A stretch of DNA of 64,000 nucleotides from Perca fluviatilis. Its lineage: Eukaryota > Chordata > Actinopteri > Perciformes > Percidae. The position numbers and the translations under genes were made by a program. A model generated the notes under the pieces. It saw only the letters and a list, made by a program, of their open reading frames with translations. It searched no databases and was not told where the DNA came from. Position 1 is the stretch's first letter, and each line of letters begins with the position of its first letter. Of the stretch, positions 11,611-22,400 are shown piece after piece. Location of the stretch: NCBI RefSeq assembly GCF_010015445.1, contig NC_053119.1:26416383-26480382 (forward strand), read 5' to 3'.

Positions 11611-12383
11611 TTAAAGGTGCTGGAGGTAAGATTGTGAAGAGCCAGGACTTTGCCAACAAATTTGAACATCGACAACTTCTCAGTCCCTCCCCCCTTTCTG
11701 CTGAAGCCCAAACCGTCTGCTAAGCCCCTCCCACACAAGGGAGTTTGACACAACTGCCTAGGCATGTCAGACAACATTTTCAATAACTAAACACTAACAC
11801 AATGTTAACTTTACTCACCAACAGTAAAACGATGCTAACTAGCAGGCTACCGTTAGCCATTTCAGCATCATATCTGACCGACCACTGTGCAAACGTTACT
11901 ATTATCCTCACCAACCTAGCTTTGTGGACTTTTGACTACTAATAACCAAGTGAAAGATAAATCATTCATGGTAATTACGTTACCTGTCGAGAAGAAATGT
12001 GGCTACGTCTGCATCGTTCTTCAGATCTTTAAAATCCCGGCGCTCACGCCACCTCTGAAAAGCCACTCCAATATTCACCAGAGTTTTGGGAAACCTTTCT
12101 GCAGCTCGTGCACGGGGAAGGGGGAGGGGAGAATGCTATTATATGCGTGTGCGTGCCAGAGCAGTGATTGACAGGCAGATAGACCACCCCTGTGGCCCTG
12201 ATTGGAGAAAATCAACCGGGAGCGGTGGAATTTTGCCAATCGCACTACATGCTGTAGATGGTGCCAGAGGAGCTGGATGTTTTCTATATTTCATAATTCA
12301 TGTAGTTCTACTGGAACATAGGGTCAGTTTCAGTAAATATGATAGAAAGTTAGTTTTATAAGACTTACCTAGTGCATCTTTAA
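11611..12383. mobile_element. TTAA-flanked miniature element, long copy
   Basis: TTAA (11611-11614) then AGGTGCTGGAGGTAAGATT on the left. On the right AGACTTACCTAGTGCATCT, then TTAA (12380-12383). The inverted ends match at most positions. The 5' ~140 bp and 3' ~240 bp align with the shorter copy at 19243-19632, which lacks about 380 bp of this interior. TTAA on both sides suggests piggyBac-type integration. No open frame resembles a transposase. Its right TTAA is also the left TTAA of the adjoining piggyBac element. Confidence 0.8.
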
Positions 12384-13416
12384 CACTAGAACAGCCATGA
12401 CGGTCATTTTGACCATTTTGAAATTTATATGTGTAATAACTTTGTTGAATAAAAAAATACAATCCTGCTGGTACCTGACTTTTCCTAAAAGAGTCTATAT
12501 TTTCATTTAAAATTGTTTGTATACACATTACACAAAAGGCAAAGAAAATACAATCACTTTTACCTATTTTGGCTCTTATTTTCATGGTATTGTTTGAAAT
12601 CTTTTGCGCGGTTGAATATGTATATTGGTTGCTTAGTAACTATCATCATCTCTGTCAGAGAAACGTCACAAGCAGACTCGAGTAACAAGTGTGGGCATCA
12701 CCGATGGGCTGAAGGAAAAGCCAGACTCAGTAACGTAGGCTACTACAATAAATACGGCGGGGATGGACCCTGTTCTGAATCAGAAGTCAAGCGCCGGGCG
12801 CTCGCTCTGTGAAAGGTGCGGTATGCGTAGATGGCCGGTGGCTGTCTATGTGTTCATATAACTTTATACCTCCTCAAACTGGCTGGAATCATTGCATACA
12901 TCCTCTCCAAGGAGTTCACCAGCAGTGAAATTGCCCAGAGGAAGTTCATGCAGCAACTGGCAGAGGAGCTAAGAGCCATAATATATGGAGGGAAAAAGGG
13001 CAGCGGCGCACGGTCCGAGCAGCGCTGCGCACCACAGCAGACGCCAAAACGGAGGTTGTGCCAGGTTAGGTTAGCTTATAAATGTTCAAATAAGATACTT
13101 TAGGTGTTATTTGTCTGTTATGAGTTATGTTGAATGAATTTCCATACCATATTTTTCGGATATTAATGAATGTAGCCTATGAAATAATTACGGTTTACTA
13201 TGCCATGATATGAATTATTGAAACATGTAGTCTATTAGGCCTACTACTCAAATGTATAATTAAACTCGTTAAAATGTACATGTTGGTGTTATTTTGTTTT
13301 TCTAAAGATATCCTAACACAATACATGCATTAATATCACAATTAGGTATTTATCATGAGAGATTATAGAGTTTTGAAGCTGGCGGTCAAAATGACCTCTC
13401 ACGGCAATTCTAGTAG
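12384..13416 (+). mobile_element. piggyBac-like transposon, internally deleted
   Basis: The left end is CACTAGAACAGCCATGACGG followed by TCATTTTGACC. The right end is GGTCAAAATGACC then TCTCACGGCAATTCTAGTAG. They form inverted termini of about 30 bp with the GGTCATTTTGACC core typical of one piggyBac group. TTAA precedes the left end; the right side reads TTAT, perhaps a mutated TTAA. The interior holds only the 3' part of the transposase gene (12741-13103). At about 1 kb the element is well below an intact piggyBac (usually 2-3 kb), so the catalytic region is missing. Confidence 0.75.
12741..13103 (+). pseudogene. Broken C-terminal piece of a piggyBac (PGBD-type) transposase
   Basis: Three short frames together give the conserved C-terminal order of piggyBac transposases. 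YYNK is encoded at 12741. GMDPVLNQ then RRWPVAVYVF lie in the frame starting at 12763. TLYLLKLAGIIAYILSKEF and QQLAEELRA lie in the frame used at 12870-12990. In intact family members this reads as a KGGVD.LDQ motif, an RRWP motif and a LAGINA.ILY.E motif. The end, with KRRLCQ and YKCS, resembles the start of the cysteine-rich tail. Frameshifts lie near 12760 and 12858. The catalytic Asp residues would be upstream and are absent. Non-functional relic. Confidence 0.75.
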
Positions 13417-13682
13417 TTATGGAATTCCGGCACTTTCCGTTCCATCGTACATGCAGATGAACGGCGCCAGTAGCCGGAGGATCGCCATTGAAATCATAAA
13501 CAACACAAGCTTGGCCCCATCAGTCCCCCTAGCTACAACCTCTCATCCAAGAATCCTCACGTCTGGTTAAAAAAACGAAGATGGTGACGGCCAAATTTTC
13601 AAATTCAAGGCTTCAAAATGGTAGTCCACAAACCATGGGGTGACATCACTGCTGCTAGGTCCATTATTTTTACAGTCCATGG

Positions 13683-14435
13683 TTTACCATGTAAATATGT
13701 AAGAAACTTTATGAATCCACAGAGCGTATGGGTGTGTGTCCCATAGTCTGCAGGTTCCAGGGGCCTTGAAGGGAGCTGCAGTTCAATCTAAATGAATGGG
13801 GCATTATGTAAGTGCTTACAACATTGAGGAATTATGTAAATGGATCCGTTGCTACACAACAATACTCCTCCTGTCAAAACATAAACGACTTTGTACAAAT
13901 AGCCAAATGATCGCGATGCTGAAATATGATGAAATCCGCCCCAGGGGTGGTATACATGATTATATGTACACACATAAGGGAAGATTGGACAAGTTTACAA
14001 AAGGCTCCTCTTTGCAAATTTATGAATCATGGTCCGCTCCCATGAACGCTGAACTTCAATGAAATTTACTTTTTGGCCGGCACCCACAGACTTCCACGAA
14101 ATGTTAAGAATTATGTGTTGTGAAGATTTATGAAGCGCTCAAGTAGTTCTTCAGTGTTTGCAAAAGGGCTTGATATAGGATTATGGGTAGCTGGTCTACT
14201 TAGTTCATCTCTAATGCTGAATGTGACGTGGGGAGTTCCAGCTGTGAGCCATCATCGAACACAGTGCTGTCCCACCTCATGCACTCTTTGTGCGTCACTA
14301 GCTGTTTGAACTTCCCTGGCTGTTTTTATTTGGTTATGCATCTAAATCATCAGGGGTCAAGTAAACAGCTCTGGTGGAGGTAAACAGCCTGAGGGATAGG
14401 CTTTCCTCTGGGGCCTTCAGCAGCTGAACTTTACA
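13683..14435. other. Single-copy stretch, nothing recognised
   Basis: Short open frames only. Confidence 0.5.

Positions 14436-15504
<1,069 letters not shown>

Positions 15505-15571
<67 letters not shown>
15505..15571. repeat. (CA)n microsatellite
   Basis: About 33 uninterrupted CA units. Confidence 0.97.
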
Positions 15572-15573
<2 letters not shown>

Positions 15574-18500
15574 TCAATGAATTGACTACTTCAATACCTT
15601 TAGCCTTGAAGGATCGTCTGCTTGCATGCTATACTAATCATCATAAAAACATGAAGGTCACATTAAATATTTCCCCACATGTGAGGCTTCCAGTGAAGTT
15701 CTGTGGGTAAAACACAAACTTTTTCTTGAAAATAACATTCTCGTTTCATGTGATACACAGCAGCTGACCTGCTTAGGGTAAAATAATTGAGGCGGGGAAC
15801 GGGATGGTGTTAGGGTTAGGAGTGAAGAGGGTCTAAGGATGCTAGTGAGAGTGGGTGGTTAAAATGACAATCTGTGAACGCAGCAAACACAAACACTCTC
15901 TCCTTGTGGTGGACTAAATTGGCTTCACCGACTCACCCTGTACCACTTGAAATGCTATGGGACATATTGAAGCCCTTAGTTCTCTCTCTGTCTTACTAAT
16001 AATCTGCCAGTTCCCTGCCCCTCTCGTCTGGGCCTCCCTCCATCTCTCCCTCCATCTCTGCTCGCACACAGCTGCACTGCAGCACACATGGTGGGAAGAG
16101 ACCGGGCAGAGGGGGAAAGGAGGAGAGCATAAAAATGATGTTTTTATAGATATGTAAAAGGAAGAGTGAAAGAGATCTCAAGGTGAAACATTAGGGAGTG
16201 ATGGATCGGAGGAGAAATTGAATGCTGCTCATTGATGGCAAACATGAAATACCGGCATTCGCCTCTTTGATTTATGATCAGTAACTACGTTGAATATGCA
16301 TTGATAAGGAGGGTTTACTGTTCAAATGCAGTCTTTCTCAATCCCTCCCCATTACCACCGTCCTGCAGAGGATACTGCTCATGTCTGTGATCATGGCTTT
16401 GGTGACTTTGGTTTCTGAATGCTAGACAGTTCATTGACTTGGGTGGGAAACGATTTGTAGCTGATGACATGTTCCTTGCGTTCATTTGCGCACAAACCAA
16501 CTTCATACAGCTCCCCCCCCCACATAACATCTCTATCACATTATTATCCCACACATGCTTTAACCCAATATATGAAGAACGTGTGACTTTATGGTTTCAT
16601 ATGGAAAGTTTACCTTAGTCTCAGAGGTAAGGAGATGGTGTATAGTGGGTAATAACTCACAGAGGTCTCACCCTCCTCTGAAAACAGTACAAGCCCCACA
16701 TCAAGGGAGCTTTGAGAAGGAAATGAGCAAAGAAAGAAAAGCACACAGCAGGAGCCGGAGCAGTCACATTTCCAAATTATTAATATTGCTTTTCAAAGTA
16801 ATCCAAACACTCTCAGGGGATTAGGGAAAAGGGGGCAGGGAGAGAGAAGGAAGCAGGTAGATTATCTGTCCCTGCGTAATTTTTTTGGTTCAACTGAACT
16901 GTCAACATATGAGAGATAAGAGGAAAAGTCAGTAGTGGCCTTGGTTATATAAAGACTTAAAGCTGAATGAAACACTATCTTTATGGCAGGGTTACAGCAA
17001 GAACTGGAACTGGTGCTTTGGCTGTAGCTAAAAAAACATCCTCAGCTCTGAGCTTGTCGTTTTCATTCAGACTCTTGTTTTCTTTCAGCTAAAAGCAAGC
17101 TCCCCTGCCCAGAGAGCTGGCTAGCACTGGACACACAGTCACACAATGTGTTCCTCGCTCTCCCACTGCCAAGCTCCACTCTGCTCAGGCTTCAAAAACA
17201 GCCAGAAACAGACACATGCCGCCACGGTACTGTACTAATGTTCCTGACCGGCGAAGGAAGAGACGATACTCAAACACAATGCAAATAATGTAACGCAGAA
17301 GGAGAGGCTGATGTGGTAGTAAATAGCAGTCTGGAGTTGTTTCAACAATAACAGTCCTCTGAAATCAGAGGGAAATTAACAAACCCCCTAGATTTCCCTC
17401 ACTGAGGGGATGTTTTTCTCCCCGGTCCGTTGGGAAACACTGTTGTAGTGATGGGATAAGTTGTCACATTAAGCCAGTTGTGTACAACGTGGAGGTCCAT
17501 CTTGCTTCAATTAAAAACTCCAACGCGTCTGGTTTTGATTAGGGGTCCTGGCAAAACCAAGGTGATTCCTTTCTTAATGAAAACCACCAGAGAGGCTGAG
17601 CAGTGCTAAAAACTGGTTAACAAAGAATAATAGCTGAGCAGGGAAGGTATCTCGCTCTCATCCTCCTTCCCCTGCCGTTTCCTTCCTTCTGGCCTATATA
17701 GTCCACATGCCAGATGGACAGATCTAACCTTGGAGGGTTGCACAGGGTGAGATGGGGTAGGGGGTAAAGGGTTTATGAAATCAATCCCTCTCCCCTAACA
17801 CTTCTTTAGCCATTTTATTCCTTCATTTCTTTTCCTCGCTCCATGCTTGCTTGTTCACCTCACTCTCCTTTCCCATCCCTCCCAGCTCTGTGAGGATTTC
17901 TGCGAATCTGACGTGTCTTGACAGAAGCAGACTCATGTTTCCACTACAATGGTCTGAAGGTTTACTCCAGAACAGAGTTTGCTGTGATTTGAAGTTGAAC
18001 TACACTCCCCCCTCCATGGCCGCACAGTCACCAGTCACCTCATCCCTCATCTTGAGACCAATGGTATTTATTATTTACAAGCGCACTACATCTTATCTTG
18101 TGACCTAGTCACTCCGTAAGTTCAAATTCCAGATAGATTGTAACCACAGATGCTGACTTAAAAACACTTAGGCTTGTTTCTCACGTTGAATGGGACAGAG
18201 ATCTTCAGCCTGGAGTGTCTGTAGTGGGGAGAGAGGAGTGGGGTGACTGACAGGCAGTCACAGCATTATGTATGCCTCTCTACTGTCATCTACGTTACAG
18301 AATGCTCCAGAAGCCGCAAGTGTGCCTCTAATTCGTTGACTTGGCCTGTGTAGAGCTCATGGAAATGCGATGGTCACCAAGAGTGCAGGGATGCATAAAG
18401 TGAGAGGCGCCAAATGCAGAGAGAAAATTTGGATGGGAAAGACACACAGCTCGCTGGCTTCCCATAATGCTGGGGCGTTTCTAAGAATGTGGTCTGATCT

Positions 18501-19242
18501 AATGTGCGATTCAGCTGGTGACGCAGCGATTACTTCCTTTCATCTTTTCATCTCTTTTATTCTCTTATCTTTGATTGTCTCTCGTTCCTTCATCTCTGTG
18601 ATCAGGTCCTTTATGGGGCGGCATATCTGTGTCTCATCCCCTCCCCCCCCGCCTCAAAGGAGAGGAAGCCTGGAGGAGACAGACCAGCGAAATATAACGA
18701 TGACAAATACACAGGCAGGCTCCATCTGATAAAGAGTATTTCCTGAAGATGTGCGTTATGTTTTGTGTAAAAGACGAAAGTGGAAAGATATGTCTTACAA
18801 AGAAAACATACAGAAAGTTTTAATATCAACCAAATTTCAAGATGATCATGGAAACATTTAAATATCTTTCCTTAGCAATTTCAAAGTTTTAGTATTTTGG
18901 TGTATAATCGCACATTATTCTTAAAAAAGAAATCTTTAACAGCTATGGTAGGCCTACATTATTTTCTAGTGGTAGCCTTCACTCTGTACTCCCATAAGTA
19001 ATAGTTTTTAATGCAAACAAAAAATAAGAAATTCACAGCTCAACAATTCACTTTTTACAAATATATCTTAATTGTCTTTTAGCTCATTATTTTGGTTCTC
19101 CAGCCCTCACATAAGCTGTATGATTGAGTCTTACAGCTCTCATCAACCCAGTATATAAAGTTATGAGCAGCAATTTCTATTAAACAAGCTCAGACAAGTC
19201 ATGTACATTACCTTCTAGCAGCAAGAACCGTGAGAGACAAAG
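15572..19242. other. Long single-copy stretch, nothing recognised
   Basis: 3.7 kb with no domain-bearing frame. C-runs lie at about 16513-16521 and 18643-18650. GTTGGGAAACACTG near 17430 resembles a hAT end, but no partner end is visible. Confidence 0.5.
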
Positions 19243-19632
19243 TTAAAGGTGCTGTAGGTAAGATTGTGAAGATCCAGGACTTAGCCAAAAGATTTGAACA
19301 TTGACAACTTCTCAGTCCCTCCCCCCTTTTCCGCTAAAGCCCAAAACGGTCTCATAAGCCCCTCCCCCCACAAGGAAGAATGAATGCATGAGCGCATGAG
19401 TGCATGAGCAGTGATTGATACGCAGTTAGACACCCCCCCTGGCCCTGATTGGTGCATCTGAACAGGGAGCGGTGGATTTTTGCAAATCACACTACAGGCT
19501 GTAGGTGATGCCAGAGGAGCCAGATTTTTTTTTGAAATGACCTGCTTCATGTAGTTCTCCTGGAACATAGGGTCAGTTTCAGCAAATATGAGAGAAAGTT
19601 AGTTTTATTAGTCTTACCTACTGCACCTTTAA
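19243..19632. mobile_element. TTAA-flanked miniature element, short copy
   Basis: TTAA (19243-19246) then AGGTGCTGTAGGTAAGATT on the left, and AGTCTTACCTACTGCACCT then TTAA (19629-19632) on the right. The inverted ends match in 17 of the first 19 bases. Outer parts align with 11611-12383, including CTTCTCAGTCCCTCCCCCCT and GGAACATAGGGTCAGTTTCA. The central ~380 bp of the longer copy is absent. Confidence 0.85.
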
Positions 19633-20264
19633 TTGTTGCCGCCACCTTTGACTGGTGAGAGAAGATGAGCAGCTAGCAAGCTTCAGACCCAGGTGGTGGT
19701 TGAAACCAAACTAGAGCTTAAAGGTGAATGAACATTGGACTCACCAGGTGGCTAGAAACACGACACGATTCAGTGACGATATATGCTAATGAGTTAGCTG
19801 TAACAACCTTTTAAATATGTCTACTCTCTAGTGGTCAAAAATCATATATATGCAGTTTTATAAAAAAATATTACTGCAAAAATGCTCTTAAATCCCGGTC
19901 TGACACACATGATCCAAAATCCTCCTGTTGCAAAATAGAGGAAGCTGTCAGAAACACAAACATACTTATGATGGGTTGTATAAATCCCCTAAATAATTAG
20001 GCAGAGGCCAGTGGAGGTTGTTTTTGCATCAAGTGAAATATGCCTGCTGACATTTTACTTCAACCCGGGTGTCATAAAGCTTTCTGCCTGCTGCCAAAAC
20101 CATACAGCAATTTAAAACCATTAGATGTTTGTCCCAAGTACACCATAAATATAATGTTTTTTAGCCCTGTCAGTAAATAAAATAATGTTTATTTCACAGA
20201 ATGTGTGATAAGTGGCTTGCCTTTTGTGGTAGGACAGGATCAAATCTACTGTATTTTGTTACAG
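19633..20264. other. Single-copy stretch, nothing recognised
   Basis: No coding signal or repeat seen. Confidence 0.5.
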
Positions 20265-20332
20265 GGCTTGAAACCCAGAACCTTCCAGCTGAGAGGACAC
20301 AGCGCTAACTGCTGAATCACTATGCTTCCAAT
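20265..20332 (-). mobile_element. Head fragment of tRNA-derived SINE
   Basis: On the minus strand the sequence reads CAGCAGTTAGCGCTGTGTCC (box A region) and, after a short gap, GGTTCTGGGTTTCAAGCCC (box B region, near GGTTCRANNCC). It matches the head of the SINE at 28296-28528. The body and L2-type tail are missing. Confidence 0.6.
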
Positions 20333-20610
20333 TTTTAACATGATTCACTATTTAAAGCTCAGGGTTGTATTGTTGTGTGCACTTTCTAGCTGTACACGCG
20401 CACAAATATAAAAAGACCATGATTCTTCAAAATGTTTGATTCGTCCTTCATAATTGCATATCCACAACAAGACTAGTATGGATTTTTTCTTTGATTTTCA
20501 ATGCAATTCTAAATCTTTTTTACATTTCTTTGAAATGTCATGTTAGATAATATTTTTTTTATTTGATTCAACCTATATTTAATTAAATAGAGTTTAGCAT
20601 CTAAGGTTCA

Positions 20611-20805
20611 GATGACAAGTTGAAATGTGTTTTAATTATAACAATATGTACTTATGATGTAAATACAAATAACTTGTTTTGTCAGGAAAATGTTGTACTT
20701 GATTCCATTTTAAGGTCAACCATAAACCTTTGCATGGGCCCCCCCCCCCCCGGGCCTTGGTCCGGGGTCTGTAACCTTTGACCCCCCTGATGGTGAGGCT
20801 GAGCC
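20611..20805 (+). repeat. Unclassified dispersed repeat with C-run, copy 1
   Basis: It shares GATGACAAGTTGAAATGTGT, ACCTTTGCATGGGCCCCC and CCTTTGACCCCCCTGATGG, in order and with similar spacing, with 27524-27735. Here the C-run is about 13 nt (20739-20751), against about 7 in the other copy. No inverted ends or coding signal. Confidence 0.75.
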
Positions 20806-21570
20806 AAAGAAAAAAACAAAGTTGGTCAAAGGGGAGAAAGCATGAAAAAAAGCATGAAAAAAAGCAGTAAATGTGCTTTTTTGTGTTTTCTATGTCTATT
20901 CTTATTTCCCAACATAGTGTTGGCTACACAGCCAGATAGCTAACGTTAGCTTCTTTTACCCAGTGACTAGCTGTTGTTCCCAGAGCCTCTCCATACATCT
21001 TTAAGAGATGTACAGATTTTTAGAGATGGGCTAATATATTGTGTTTACACAGTCTAAAATAATAATCACTCTCAACCAGGTTTTTCCTCTAATTCCCTAG
21101 ATAGGTTTACACGTTGTTTCTGACTCAGTATAGTGGACAGTTGCATATTAAATCCAATATTTGAGTAATTCCAACCATTACCTGAAATGCTAGGAATTTC
21201 TGATTGCATGAAGCTACCAGGCTCACTGTGCCTGTTTACTGACCACAACATTTATTGCTAGTAGGCCAAACATAAATCCAACAGTTTATCTGACTCCCAA
21301 GGCGGCACAAAGCATAACACTGCGGGAAGCCCAGAGGAAATGAATGATCAGGGCAAATAGTTTAGTAAAAGTATGCAAAAGGGTTTTTGGAACTTCCTTT
21401 ATTTCCTGTCGGGAGACGAGTGACAGCTGTTTGCAGTGGAGAAATAAAGAATTGAAGCTGCATGCAGGGGTAGGCCGGGCGGGCTCCAGGGGACAGGAGA
21501 AAGGTTCCTTATGAAATATTGAAGGAGACTGGAGATGGGACCAGAGCATGTCTTCCCTCCTCCTCCTCAG
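20806..21570. other. Single-copy stretch, nothing recognised
   Basis: The perfect palindrome GCTAACGTTAGC lies at 20939-20950; this motif is frequent in fish repeats. Confidence 0.45.
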
Positions 21571-21635
21571 CTCCTCCACCAGCCAACAATGTGCGTGCTT
21601 GCTCTGGAGGATAACTCACAGTCCTGCCAACTAAG
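21571..21635 (+). other. Isolated exon-like segment with strong splice signals
   Basis: TCTTCCCTCCTCCTCCTCAG ends at 21570, a near-ideal acceptor. CTAAG|GTGAGT at 21631-21641 is a near-ideal donor. The 65 nt between are open in one frame only (LLHQPTMCVLALEDNSQSC and onward). No neighbouring exon is identified, so it may be a small coding exon, a non-coding RNA exon or chance. Confidence 0.2.
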
Positions 21636-21989
21636 GTGAGTGGGTTCCTGTGAGTTGTCCTAGTCAGTGTCTATGCATGTATGACTGGTTATCTATATAT
21701 TTAAGAGCAGGTCTGAGTATGTATGTGCATGTGGGATTTTGTGTGGCCCAGAGTGAGTTGCTTCACTTTGACTGTACTCCTCTGAAATATCAGCAGAGGT
21801 TGGACAACCAATGAGCAGAAACTCTGATTTTATTCCAATACAGAAAAGAAACATCACGAGTGACAGAGCCAAGCTGACACATTGCATACCAGCAAGCTGC
21901 AGTATTTTGACATTATGGAGCTCAGCATAAATTCTTGCAGGAAGACTTCTTAACTTAATCACATTTCTCTCTCTTCTAAACTGAACAGC

Positions 21990-22400
21990 TGTTAGAGGCG
22001 TTCACTTTTATTTTAACCAATCAGAAGCGGCCTTGACTTTCCCGAGCCAATCACAGCATTACATCCCTGTTTTAAACCTCTCTCTGCCGCTCAGTTGTCA
22101 TTTCATGCTAAGAGCACAACCCTCCTCCTCCCCTTGCCCCTCCGGTCTTCATCATGCACGGCTCCTGGTTCCTCCTCCGGCAACACTGCCGTCGGCTCCT
22201 CGGTTCGGTCTTCAGGTTTCACACACCACCATCAGTGTCTAGACTCCATCGGGGGATCAGCTTCTTGCTTTCTAACCCCCTAAATATATATCATTTCATA
22301 ATGATGGAGTCTAATCTCCAAAGACTGTACATGTCATCTCATGCATTCGTACAATAAATCTTTGCATATCTGCAACAAAGTCTCTCCTGATTGAAATGGT
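21990..22400 (+). mobile_element. Possible solo LTR or other repeat with polymerase II promoter layout
   Basis: The block begins TGTTAGAGGCG. It has CCAAT at 22017 and 22047, a TATA-like TTTAAA at 22071, an initiator-like TCAGTTG at 22091 and AATAAA at 22353-22358, followed by a GCAACAAAGTCTCTCC tail. This order (promoter, then transcript, then poly(A) signal within ~400 bp) is what an LTR contains. No second LTR, target duplication or internal coding region is visible, so it could also be a short retrogene-like repeat. Confidence 0.3.

Larger units (their letters stand above)
11055..13682. mobile_element. Inverted-repeat DNA transposon interrupted by two other elements
   Basis: The left end CCATAAACTGTAAAATAATG/GAC (11055-11077) and the right end GTCCATTATTTTTACAGTCC/ATGG (13659-13682) are inverted repeats of about 23 bp with one mismatch and one indel. 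Next to the ends are blocks I recognise from one widespread teleost repeat: AGTGAAGCCAATGCGGAA and GGGGAGCGACTCCACTGG on the left, GATGGTGACGGCCAAA and AGTCCACAAACCATGGGGTG on the right. Between them sit a TTAA miniature element (11611-12383) and a piggyBac copy (12384-13416). No target duplication is clear, so the superfamily is open. Confidence 0.65.

Noticed and set aside
13355..13570. 71-codon plus-strand frame over the piggyBac right end
   Set aside because: It crosses the transposon boundary and shows no protein similarity.
17425..17445. GTTGGGAAACACTG as a hAT terminus
   Set aside because: No matching CAGTGTTTCCC end within a reasonable distance and no target duplication.
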